A DNA stretch of 16,186 nt from Syntrophaceae bacterium (GCA_014874425.1 JACWAG010000483.1:1-16186); one strand, 5' to 3'. Shown: positions 6,410 through 13,520, counted from the stretch's first letter. Numbers and translations are program-made. The notes: generated by a model not told the origin, from the letters alone.

Positions 6410-7753
6410 ATGAGGGACTGGACCAATCTCGACAAGAACTACATATGGCATCCTTTCACACAAATGAAGGACTGGCTCGAATCCGACAATCTTATTATTG
6501 AACGGGGCGAAGGCGTTTACTTATATGCTACTGACGGCAAAAGATATTTGGACGGTGTATCATCACTGTGGGTCAACATTCATGGTCATAGGAAAAGAGA
6601 GATTGATGAAGCTATAATAAATCAAGTTCATAAATTAGCTCATTCTACACTTCTTGGTTTAGGGGCTGTGCCTTCAATAGAACTGGCTGAGAGGCTAGTT
6701 AGAATAACTCCGGACAATCTCGAGAAGGTATTTTACTCGGATTCCGGGTCAACAGCGGTAGAAGTCGCTCTCAAAATCGCTTTTCAATACTGGAAAAACA
6801 AAGGTCATGAGAGCAAGAAGCTCTTTGTAAGTTTGGACCAGGCATATCACGGGGACACCATAGGATCAGTGAGCCTTGGCGCAATAGACCTCTTTCACAG
6901 TATATTTCATCCGCTGCTTTTTCATACTCTGGTTATTCCCACACCTTTCCCGTATCGGAATCCCGAGTTAACAACCCATGAACTTAAAGATAATTGCCTG
7001 AATAATTTTCGAAAAATCGCTGAAGAACGTGGGTCGGAAATAGCTGCGCTCATTATCGAGCCATGCGTACAAGGCGCGGCCGGCATGATTGTGCATCCCA
7101 AAGGTTTTCTCAAAGGTTTGGAGTTGATTTGCAGGGAAAACGAGATCCTTTTGATTTGTGACGAGGTGGCGACGGGTTTCGGCAGAACAGGGACCATGTT
7201 CGCATGTGAACACGAGGATGTGAAACCTGATTTAATGTGTCTCGCTAAAGGAATGACCGGGGGTTATTTGCCGTTAGCCGCAACAATGGTGAGTAATCAA
7301 ATTTTTGAAGCTTTTCTGGGAAATCATACGGAATACAAAACATTCTTTCATGGTCATAGCTACACTGGAAACTCCCTGGCGTGCGCTGCAGCGATCGCGT
7401 GCCTGGATATTTTCGACCGCGACCATGTGTTGGAACTACTAGACCCTAAAATAAAATTCCTGGGAAATTGCCTTTCAGAACGACTGGCCAATTTGGATCA
7501 CGTTGGAGACATAAGACAATGCGGCTTCATGACTGGCATAGAACTTGTCGAAAACAAGTCACTGAGAAAACCTTATCCCGCTGAACTCCGAATAGGAACT
7601 GAAGTGACTCGAAATGTGCGCAATTACGGCGTAATTTTGAGACCTCTCGGCGATGTGGTGGTTATAATGCCGCCATTGAGTATTGAAAATAATGAAATTG
7701 AAACAATTGTCGAGGCTACTGAGAAATCTATAAAGGAAATTTGTCAAATCTGA
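6410..7753 (+). CDS. bioA: DAPA aminotransferase BioA (Bacillus-type; amino donor may be lysine)
   Basis: This 447-residue PLP enzyme of biotin synthesis converts 8-amino-7-oxononanoate (KAPA) to 7,8-diaminononanoate (DAPA). It shows the class III aminotransferase landmarks: YSDSGSTAVEVALK (109-122), YHGDT (146-150), the PLP-pocket CDEVATGFGRTG with D251, the Schiff-base lysine K280 in LAKGMTGG, and HGHSYTGNSLA. An AGGAG site precedes the ATG by a few bases. Several blocks (WHPFTQMKDW, NIHGHRKREID, AHSTLLGL, HGHSYTGN, HVGDIRQCGFM) match, from memory, the B. subtilis BioA that uses lysine as amino donor better than the SAM-using E. coli enzyme (HGPTFMGNPLA). Donor use is therefore an open inference. 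It is followed by bioD after 3 nt. bioB and bioF are not in the window. Confidence 0.95.
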   Translation: MRDWTNLDKNYIWHPFTQMKDWLESDNLIIERGEGVYLYATDGKRYLDGVSSLWVNIHGHRKREIDEAIINQVHKLAHSTLLGLGAVPSIELAERLVRITPDNLEKVFYSDSGSTAVEVALKIAFQYWKNKGHESKKLFVSLDQAYHGDTIGSVSLGAIDLFHSIFHPLLFHTLVIPTPFPYRNPELTTHELKDNCLNNFRKIAEERGSEIAALIIEPCVQGAAGMIVHPKGFLKGLELICRENEILLICDEVATGFGRTGTMFACEHEDVKPDLMCLAKGMTGGYLPLAATMVSNQIFEAFLGNHTEYKTFFHGHSYTGNSLACAAAIACLDIFDRDHVLELLDPKIKFLGNCLSERLANLDHVGDIRQCGFMTGIELVENKSLRKPYPAELRIGTEVTRNVRNYGVILRPLGDVVVIMPPLSIENNEIETIVEATEKSIKEICQI

Positions 7754-7756
7754 GCT

Positions 7757-8470
7757 ATGAACGGCATCTTTGTAACAGGTACTGATACAGGTGTTGGTAA
7801 AAGCGTAATTACGGCTGGTTTGACTAGTCTGCTGCGTAAAAGAGGGGTGGACTGTGTTGCTCTAAAACCGGTAGAAACGGGCTGTAAGCTTAACCATGGA
7901 GAGTTGTTTCCTGAAGACGGCCATTTCCTTTGGCGCGCCTCTCAGGAAAGTATAAGTTTAGATGATGTAACGCCATTTCGTTTTTCGCTGCCGGCGTCGC
8001 CATACCGTGCGGCTGCTTTGCAGGCCACTCGCCTAAGGATATCCGACATTATTGAGCACATTCGGGCAATCGAAGAAACCCATGATCTTGTAATCGTGGA
8101 AGGCGCAGGAGGTTTGTTTGCGCCTATTGAGGAAAATCGGACATTTGCTGATCTTATGAAAAAATTGGGCTTCCCAGTTGTTTTGGTGGCGCGCTTAAAA
8201 TTAGGAACTATAAATCACACGATGCTTAGTATCGAAGCCCTCACGAAAAGAAACCTCGATATTTTAGGCGTAATTCTATCAAAATGTGACATGGAAGAAG
8301 GGCCGGAAGAGCAATACACTCCAAACGATATCAAGCGAATGATCGGAAACATCCCATTGTTTCAGTTTCCATTTGTCAATGTAAGCGTATCAGATAACCC
8401 GCAAGAAATTGGAGCAATGATGGAAAAAGTCTTAGGGAAAGAAAGTTTTCTAGAACAGTTCATATGTTAA
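7757..8470 (+). CDS. bioD: Dethiobiotin synthetase BioD
   Basis: This 237-residue cytoplasmic enzyme closes the ureido ring of dethiobiotin from DAPA, CO2 and ATP, the step after BioA. The P-loop is GTDTGVGKS (8-16). ALKPVETG carries K37 and VEGAGG carries E115, both at the same positions as the active-site residues of the E. coli enzyme. LGTINHT follows. Length is typical. It starts 3 nt after the bioA stop, so it is co-transcribed and probably coupled. It is the last gene of the + strand run. Its stop faces ftsK across a 42-bp gap in which I see no convincing terminator hairpin. Confidence 0.96.
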   Translation: MNGIFVTGTDTGVGKSVITAGLTSLLRKRGVDCVALKPVETGCKLNHGELFPEDGHFLWRASQESISLDDVTPFRFSLPASPYRAAALQATRLRISDIIEHIRAIEETHDLVIVEGAGGLFAPIEENRTFADLMKKLGFPVVLVARLKLGTINHTMLSIEALTKRNLDILGVILSKCDMEEGPEEQYTPNDIKRMIGNIPLFQFPFVNVSVSDNPQEIGAMMEKVLGKESFLEQFIC

Positions 8471-8512
8471 ATTACTTCTAAAAGTTGCTGCTGAAAATTG
8501 TCCCATGATCAT

Positions 8513-11179
8513 TTATTCCCTGTCGGGTATGTGGTCCAGGGATAACGCCAAAACCTCTCTCGGACGACTAGTCCCGTCAGATGGGCCAATCAAATTCTGA
8601 GCTTCCATTGTTTCTATAATTCTGGCTGCACGATTATAGCCTATTCGCATATGCCGCTGAATCAGTGAAATAGAAGCGTGACCTACCCGTGTGACCAGAG
8701 CGACAGCTTCATCGTATTTTTCATCATCGATTGAATCGGCGCCTGTGCTCGATACGCCGTCGGACCCATTTACAATGTTGGATATCTCAGTAAGATAAAC
8801 CGGTGAGCGCTGTGCCTTCGTAAAGTCTGCGATTCGTCGTATTTCATTTTCAGAAACAAAAGCGCCATGGAGCCTTAACAGTTTTGAAGTGCCGGGAGGC
8901 AAGAAGAGCATGTCTCCCATTCCGAGAAGATTTTCAGCTCCAACTGTATCTATGATGGTCCTGGAATCCGGTTTTGCCGAGACTTGGAACGAAATCCTGG
9001 CGGGGAAGTTGGCTTTGATAATCCCCGTAATAACGTCAACAGACGGACGCTGGGTAGCCAGGATTAGGTGGATCCCGGCCGCTCTTGCCATCTGGGCTAA
9101 CCGGGCTATTGAAATTTCTATGTCTTTTGCAGCCACCATCATTAATTCGGCAAGCTCATCAACTATGATGACCAGATAAGGTAGCTTCTGCGGGGCTTCT
9201 TCCCCCTCAGGCGCGGATATTGAGCCGGTCTGAATTTGTTGATTGTAACCCTCAATATTTTTGGCGCCTGCTTCGCTAAGTAAATCGTAACGTCTCTCCA
9301 TTTCTCTGATGGCCCAACTCAATACCTTGGGCACCTTGTCCGGGTCAGTTACAACCGGATAGATCAAGTGAGGGATATCCTGATAATATGAGAGTTCAAG
9401 TTTCTTTGGATCAACCATTATAAATTTGACTTCATCGGGTGAATAGCTCATCAACCACGAACAGATGAGGCTATTGAGACCGACTGATTTTCCTGTTCCG
9501 GTAGCCCCGGCAATCAACAGATGGGGCATTCTCGCTAGACTTGACGCAAATGGCTCACCGTCAATACATTTTCCCAAGGCCATCTTGAGGGGGGATGTAG
9601 ATGATTTAAATACCGACGATTCTATGATTTCCCTAAAATAAACGATTTCTCTGTACAAATTCGGAACTTCGATGCCAACAGTGTCTTTGCCAGGAATAGG
9701 CGCTACTACTCTAGTAGAGCCGGACTTCAACGCCATTGCGAGATCATCCGCTGTGTTCAGCACCCGCCTCAGCGGAATGCCGGGGGCAAGTGTGATCTCG
9801 TACATGGTGATCACCGGACCAGGATGAATCTCAACTACCTGTCCCTTAATGCCTAGATCTGCAAGTTTCTGTTCCAATATTGAAGCGTTGGTTTCCAGTA
9901 ATTTTTCATCCACGAATCTCTTGGATATTTCGGGAACATCCAGAAGGTCTGCTGGTGGTAAACGATAATCCGACTCAACTGAATAAGACTTTTGTTGATC
10001 AATAATCGGGGCGATATCAGCGTCGGCTCTTTTGGTAACTTTGATGGATCTGCCTAAGCTTGCCTCTGGTAAAGATTCTCCGACAGGACTAACTTCCTGA
10101 GGCCCCTTTTTGAAGCTTTGACTTAACTCTTCAGGATGCTCCCAATCATCTTTATCGTCTACGGCGAACTCTTCTGTTTGTTTTTCAGTGGTGAACTCGA
10201 CACAAGGGTCAGGAAGCTCAATTGATTTCCATGGGACAGGAGCGGCTTTACTTACACTGATCCTTAGATTTTTGGAATCTGTGACCTGTGAACCGGAATT
10301 TTCAAAAGGCGGTTCGGAAATTTGATCTTCAACAGTTGCCGGCACATCGTCCGATGGTAAGAAAGAAAGTCTTTCCCAGCCATAAACTTCTAGTGGTCCC
10401 TTTTCAATCGTCTCATGTTCGAATAAGACGGGAGCAAGGGTATCCTGAGAACCAACGGAGGAGCAAGTCAATTTCTGTTTCTCAAGTTTTCGTCGCTGTA
10501 TGAATAAAACACTTTTGCCAAAAATCGCACTCCCAAAAGATTTAAGTTTGTCCCTAATAACACAATTTATAAACTGAAAACCTTTAGCTGAAGGAAAGCA
10601 GATTTGAATCAATTTGAACAAAGATCCCTTTGACAATTCCAATGTGCTTATCAAAAGGACCGTAAGGCTGATTACGAGACTTCCAACCTGGCCAAAGAAC
10701 TTGAATAAACCAGCATTTACCAGACTCCCTACTGCGCCACCCAGATGAAATGGAGAGAAATTCAAGATTTTCAAATTGGGGAAACGATCTATTAATGCGC
10801 ACAAGATCAGAGAGAGGCCTATAAAACTTATATAATCCCAGAAACGCGCCGGTTTCACCACAGTCTGGTTGAAACAGCGAACCGCCATCATGAGGAAGAA
10901 CAATGGAATGAAAAGCGAACAAACACCTACAACTTGGGCTAACGCGTCAGCTATGTGTGAGCCGATCAACCCACAAAGATTATGGGTATACGGACGAGTA
11001 GTGACAACATTGAAAGAAGGGTCCTTGGGGTCGTATGACACGAGGCATACCAGCAGGAAAACACAACATGCGAACCAAATAATAGCCTTGAAATCAGTTC
11101 TACCAAGCTTCGTCGAATGAGAATCGATACCGGGAATTTTCTTGAACAGTTGTTTATTTTCCAGCGTATTTGAAGCCAT
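8513..11179 (-). CDS. ftsK: DNA translocase FtsK
   Basis: This 888-residue septal DNA pump clears and aligns chromosome ends during division. From the N-terminus it has four membrane spans within about residues 30-185 and a low-complexity acidic/polar linker (about 235-400). The alpha/beta motor follows, with Walker A GATGTGKS (558-565) and Walker B LVIIVDE ending at D674-E675, plus LATQRPSVDVITG. A C-terminal winged-helix gamma domain (about 818-878, YDEAVALV to RAARIIETMEAQNLIG) reads KOPS-type polar sequences in characterised FtsK and activates XerD. I chose ATG 11179 because TCCTC/GAGGA (11188-11192) lies 8 nt upstream. An in-frame ATG at 11197 would add six residues but lacks a well-spaced site. 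It is monocistronic in this window and convergent with bioD. Confidence 0.95.
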   Translation of the reverse strand: MASNTLENKQLFKKIPGIDSHSTKLGRTDFKAIIWFACCVFLLVCLVSYDPKDPSFNVVTTRPYTHNLCGLIGSHIADALAQVVGVCSLFIPLFFLMMAVRCFNQTVVKPARFWDYISFIGLSLILCALIDRFPNLKILNFSPFHLGGAVGSLVNAGLFKFFGQVGSLVISLTVLLISTLELSKGSLFKLIQICFPSAKGFQFINCVIRDKLKSFGSAIFGKSVLFIQRRKLEKQKLTCSSVGSQDTLAPVLFEHETIEKGPLEVYGWERLSFLPSDDVPATVEDQISEPPFENSGSQVTDSKNLRISVSKAAPVPWKSIELPDPCVEFTTEKQTEEFAVDDKDDWEHPEELSQSFKKGPQEVSPVGESLPEASLGRSIKVTKRADADIAPIIDQQKSYSVESDYRLPPADLLDVPEISKRFVDEKLLETNASILEQKLADLGIKGQVVEIHPGPVITMYEITLAPGIPLRRVLNTADDLAMALKSGSTRVVAPIPGKDTVGIEVPNLYREIVYFREIIESSVFKSSTSPLKMALGKCIDGEPFASSLARMPHLLIAGATGTGKSVGLNSLICSWLMSYSPDEVKFIMVDPKKLELSYYQDIPHLIYPVVTDPDKVPKVLSWAIREMERRYDLLSEAGAKNIEGYNQQIQTGSISAPEGEEAPQKLPYLVIIVDELAELMMVAAKDIEISIARLAQMARAAGIHLILATQRPSVDVITGIIKANFPARISFQVSAKPDSRTIIDTVGAENLLGMGDMLFLPPGTSKLLRLHGAFVSENEIRRIADFTKAQRSPVYLTEISNIVNGSDGVSSTGADSIDDEKYDEAVALVTRVGHASISLIQRHMRIGYNRAARIIETMEAQNLIGPSDGTSRPREVLALSLDHIPDRE

Positions 11180-11265
11180 ACAAGGTGTCCTCGCCATTGT
11201 TACGAAAAGGCTCAGTTCCTCATGGAGTGACGTCCGAACAAATTATTTAATTTGCTATACAATAA

Positions 11266-11294
11266 ATAATAACATAATCAAAAAGTTATTTCAA
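11266..11294 (-). promoter_or_regulatory. Predicted sigma70-type promoter of ftsK
   Basis: On the - strand, TTGAAA (11289-11294), a 17-bp spacer and TATTAT (11266-11271) each match consensus at 5 of 6 positions. The expected start near 11259 leaves an ~80-nt leader to ATG 11179. It lies in a very AT-rich stretch, so chance matches are likelier than usual. Confidence 0.55.
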
Positions 11295-11396
11295 TAACAT
11301 AGTCCATGGTCTAAGTTTATAAGAGATAATTAGAATTATATAGGCATAATACAATGTTATCAAATTATATTTCTAAATATTAAAATGGAATCGAAT

Positions 11397-11414
11397 CTGT
11401 TCTGGTCAGAATAG
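11397..11414. promoter_or_regulatory. Imperfect palindrome, possible operator
   Basis: CTGTTCTG-GT-CAGAATAG has 7 of 8 arm positions complementary, including a perfect TTCTG/CAGAA core. It lies 81 bp upstream of ATG 11495. No known regulator site was matched. Confidence 0.3.
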
Positions 11415-11494
11415 AATAAGCAAATCTTCAATTCACATTTCCTACTAAAATGGTTATATTAAAATACAAGACTGTTTTAAAAAGGTTGTCTGTC

Positions 11495-11653
11495 ATGATT
11501 CATGAACATGGATGCGAAAACTGCGAGGCCGGTTGCACGGGTCGACACAATGCGGAGCAACGTTCTGAGGACGTAAAGGCCGGGCCCTATTTGCTTTTGG
11601 CTGGGGCGCTTATTTTAGTGGCAAGTATCGTTGTGAGATGGTTATTCTATTAG
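11495..11653 (+). CDS. Small Cys-rich single-span membrane protein, function unknown
   Basis: This 52-residue protein has an N-terminal His/Cys cluster, MIHEHGCENCEAGCTGRH, with C7, C10 and C14 (CxxCxxxC) and flanking H3, H5 and H18. A polar stretch follows, then one C-terminal membrane span (about 32-51, YLLLAGALILVASIVVRWLF). I do not recognise a family. I chose ATG 11495 because AAAGG lies 9 nt upstream; an upstream in-frame ATG (11450) has no ribosome site. The layout mirrors the FeoB-associated Cys-rich peptide in the same window, with Cys cluster and membrane anchor in opposite order. It converges on the DtxR-type regulator gene (37-bp gap). A metal or redox role is speculation from the Cys/His cluster. 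Confidence 0.6.
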   Translation: MIHEHGCENCEAGCTGRHNAEQRSEDVKAGPYLLLAGALILVASIVVRWLFY

Positions 11654-11690
11654 GAATAGACTGTTGACAAATCGTGACAATGCTGTGACG

Positions 11691-12440
11691 CTAGACAGGC
11701 TTTACAAAAATTTTCAAAGCGTCATTTTTGTTCATTGTAACATGGTAACCATTTATATTTAGATTTAAATCACGAGACGATTCTTTTACTGATTCAATCT
11801 CAATTGTGACGCCTTCAGTCAATCCTTCCTGCCTCAGATTTTCTCTAAACTCTCCAAGTGCCTCAATTTGCTGAACAACCACCCTGGTTCCCGGGGCTGC
11901 TTCAGCCAGGGTCATCCCTCCCTCTAAAGCCACTTGTTGAGCTATAGCTCTGTCTTGTATACGTTTACGGGCCTCTTCGAGACAAAGTAGGCAATCATCA
12001 CAGGATTCTGCGTTTATCTCCATCCATCTGGACTGGTCGACAGGGCAGGTCTGAACGAATTCAAGAAACCTTATAAGCTTGTCAATAACCTCAGGGTCCA
12101 GATAGTGTTCTATTCTGCACGCGTTGTCCTCGGCTACGTTATCGTTAATCCGCAAAACTGTCGCTAGAAAGCGTTTCAGAATTTCATGTTTTCGGACAAT
12201 TTCCTTGGCTCTCAAAATACCCTTGTCTGTCAAGGTTATGAACTGATGGGGGTCATATCGAATGAGCCCTCTAGTGCCGAGTATTTTTAGAGCGGAACTT
12301 ACAGAAGACATCTTGACGCCAAGTCTTTTGGCAATATCGCGAACCCTTGCTATGCGACTTTCCTGCTCAAGGTGATAAATAACTTCAAGGTAGTCTTCCA
12401 TCGCAGAAGTCAGGGGTGTAACCGAGTTCAGAGGTGACAT
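11691..12440 (-). CDS. DtxR/IdeR-family metal-dependent transcriptional regulator with C-terminal FeoA domain
   Basis: This 249-residue protein is probably an iron-responsive repressor. Residues 10-75 form the winged helix (AMEDYLEVIYHLEQE, VRDIAKRLGVKMSSVSSALKILGTRGLI, ITLTDKG). Residues 76-130 form the metal-binding dimerisation domain, and about 175-249 an SH3-like FeoA domain (GTRVVVQQIE to INGYHVTMNKNDALKIFV). The primary site reads C108-x2-E111-H112 (NACRIEHYLDPEV), as in iron-sensing DtxR/IdeR. The helix-1 ligand position is D16 (MEDYLE), as in MntR. Between the second and third domains lies C132 plus C147-x2-C150-x2-C153, a possible Fe-S or Zn site. The ATG is preceded by GGTAGGA. It has its own predicted promoter and a palindrome close to the start, so autoregulation is plausible. 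The feo operon in the same window is an obvious candidate target. Confidence 0.9.
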   Translation of the reverse strand: MSPLNSVTPLTSAMEDYLEVIYHLEQESRIARVRDIAKRLGVKMSSVSSALKILGTRGLIRYDPHQFITLTDKGILRAKEIVRKHEILKRFLATVLRINDNVAEDNACRIEHYLDPEVIDKLIRFLEFVQTCPVDQSRWMEINAESCDDCLLCLEEARKRIQDRAIAQQVALEGGMTLAEAAPGTRVVVQQIEALGEFRENLRQEGLTEGVTIEIESVKESSRDLNLNINGYHVTMNKNDALKIFVKPV

Positions 12441-12451
12441 GATCCTACCTT

Positions 12452-12469
12452 AAATATTGAAAGATATTT
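12452..12469. promoter_or_regulatory. Palindrome in the leader of the DtxR-family gene (possible autoregulatory operator)
   Basis: AAATAT-TGAAAG-ATATTT is a 6-bp perfect inverted repeat with a 6-bp spacer, 12-29 bp upstream of the regulator's ATG and just downstream of its predicted transcription start. An operator role is inferred from position only. The sequence is AT-only in the arms, so chance is possible. Confidence 0.35.
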
Positions 12470-12481
12470 CTGTCCGGTTGA

Positions 12482-12510
12482 AATATGCCATTACGGCTCG
12501 GGAGTTTCAA
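12482..12510 (-). promoter_or_regulatory. Predicted promoter of the DtxR-family gene
   Basis: On the - strand, TTGAAA (12505-12510), a 17-bp spacer and CATATT (12482-12487) match the -35 at 5 of 6 and the -10 at 4 of 6 positions. It lies between the upstream small gene and the regulator, implying the regulator can be transcribed on its own. Confidence 0.4.
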
Positions 12511-12550
12511 TGTTTTTAGTAAGAAGGTTTCCACGCACTTCCCAAAACAA

Positions 12551-12829
12551 TTAGGATTCGTCCTCTCTTTCCCGATGTTCAATGTGGTCCCAAGTGCTTG
12601 AACTCGTAGGACCTTTTGAAAGTCTGTGATACTGCCATGCGAGATGACAGTGCAAAATGATTTCTTCGACCCAATCCCTCATGTCACACATCACACCACA
12701 AGCGCCGGACTCCTCTTCATGTTCAGCCATTTCTCTAACGGTTGAGTCTGTTTTCATCAAAAGGTCAAAAATTTTTTCAAAACATTTGTGAACGTGCAAC
12801 TCGAATTCGTCAGAGTTTGAAAATTTCAC
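12551..12829 (-). CDS. Small Cys/His-rich hypothetical protein
   Basis: This 92-residue acidic soluble protein is not one I recognise. It carries C16, C44-x3-C48 (GACGVMCDMRDW) and C61, and many His (HVHKC, EHEEE, LHCHLAWQYH), suggesting metal or redox chemistry; no signal peptide or membrane span is visible. I prefer the GTG start at 12829 because AAGGGGA lies 7 nt upstream and a perfect palindrome sits directly in front of that site. An in-frame TTG at 12865 would give 104 residues but would place the palindrome inside the coding region and has no ribosome site. It lies on the same strand between the Usp-like gene and the DtxR regulator, with >100-bp gaps on both sides. Confidence 0.6.
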   Translation of the reverse strand: MKFSNSDEFELHVHKCFEKIFDLLMKTDSTVREMAEHEEESGACGVMCDMRDWVEEIILHCHLAWQYHRLSKGPTSSSTWDHIEHREREDES

Positions 12830-12843
12830 GGCGAAAGTCCCCT

Positions 12844-12862
12844 TATCAACAAATTGTTGATA
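12844..12862. promoter_or_regulatory. Perfect 19-bp palindrome in front of the small Cys/His-rich gene
   Basis: TATCAACAA-A-TTGTTGATA has nine perfectly complementary base pairs around a single centre base. On the - strand it ends immediately before the AAGGGGA ribosome site of the GTG-start gene. This is a likely operator or a translational hairpin. The half-site does not match the FNR, Fur or Rex consensus as I know them. Confidence 0.55.
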
Positions 12863-12865
12863 CAA

Positions 12866-12916
12866 AGGCCGACCATTTGAACATCGGGCAAACCAATATC
12901 ATGAAAGAGTCGGCCT
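12866..12916. repeat. Inverted repeat with 35-nt loop in the Usp-like / small-gene interval
   Basis: AGGCCGAC (12866-12873) is perfectly complementary to GTCGGCCT (12909-12916). It lies 3 bp from the 19-bp palindrome. Neither strand has a T tract directly after the stem, so it is not a standard terminator. On the - strand it would form a GC-rich hairpin in the leader of the small gene. Confidence 0.45.
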
Positions 12917-12960
12917 AATTTAAAAAACAAGAGGATCGGTCAGACAAATCATGTCTTCAA

Positions 12961-13497
12961 TTAAATGTCGCCCTCAATCATCCGCCATTTACCATCAGGC
13001 AGATTGAGCTGGTCCAAAATATTCTTTGAAGCGACATTAATATAAAACATGTCAGGGGCTTCAGGCCCTACAAGAACCACTGGTCCATGAAATTTCCATG
13101 AAAATTCTTCGATAGTGGTGGTTCCTCCAAATTCTGCGCCTCTAGTCTGATAACCTATTACCAGGACTTCATAATCACCCTTCTTGAAACATTTTTTCAG
13201 TTCTACTTCATCTATTCCCTCACACAAGCGAAAACCAACATTAACATAATCTCCGAGTCTGCTGTCAAAACCCATTCGTAACTCTTTGTCCTTTTCAGCT
13301 ATTAATTCCGGCGTAACAATCGCTGTTCGGGTTTTGTCCGCGTCTACAAAGACCACATCTCTGCGCAAAGTATACGGCGATTCGAGAAAATGGAAGATAT
13401 TGAGCCTTGTCTGATGCTTGCGCGCCAGGTTCAAAGCATAGTCAAACGCCCAGTCACCCTGTCGTGAGAAAGTTGCGCATAAACCTATTCCGTTCAT
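12961..13497 (-). CDS. Universal stress protein-like (UspA-fold) protein
   Basis: This 178-residue soluble protein begins with a short beta strand and helix (NGIGLCATFSRQGDWAFDYALNLARKHQTRLNIFHFLE), typical of the UspA Rossmann-like fold. It has the late strand pair EVLVIGYQTRG (110-120) and HGPVVLVGPEAP (137-148). The usual ATP-binding pattern G-x2-G-x9-G-S/T is not preserved (GYQT follows the strand), so it may not bind ATP. An AGGAGG site lies 6 nt before the ATG. It starts 23 nt after the sensor kinase stop and is very likely co-transcribed with it, which hints at a role in the same stress or redox response. About 30 C-terminal residues extend beyond the core domain. Confidence 0.7.
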   Translation of the reverse strand: MNGIGLCATFSRQGDWAFDYALNLARKHQTRLNIFHFLESPYTLRRDVVFVDADKTRTAIVTPELIAEKDKELRMGFDSRLGDYVNVGFRLCEGIDEVELKKCFKKGDYEVLVIGYQTRGAEFGGTTTIEEFSWKFHGPVVLVGPEAPDMFYINVASKNILDQLNLPDGKWRMIEGDI

Positions 13498-13520
13498 TTG
13501 TGTCCTCCTGATTTGATATA

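Larger units (their letters stand above)
11180..11494. other. AT-rich divergent intergenic region ftsK / small Cys-rich gene
   Basis: About 315 bp separate the two divergent starts and bases ~11240-11400 are strikingly AT-rich. It holds the predicted ftsK promoter (11266-11294) and an 18-bp imperfect palindrome centred on TTCTG-GT-CAGAA (11400-11411) upstream of the small gene. No additional protein or RNA gene was recognised. Confidence 0.5.

Noticed and set aside
8471..8512. Expected bidirectional terminator between convergent bioD and ftsK
   Set aside because: No stem with adequate pairing and T tract could be found on either strand.
12844..12862. The 19-bp palindrome as an FNR/CRP-type or Fur site
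   Set aside because: Half-sites run ATCAACAA...TTGTTGAT, the reverse order of FNR TTGAT-N4-ATCAA, and do not match the Fur or Rex consensus.
12829..12865. TTG at 12865 as the start of the small Cys/His-rich gene
   Set aside because: No ribosome site precedes it, and it would bury the perfect 19-bp palindrome and the AAGGGGA site inside the coding region; GTG 12829 fits better.
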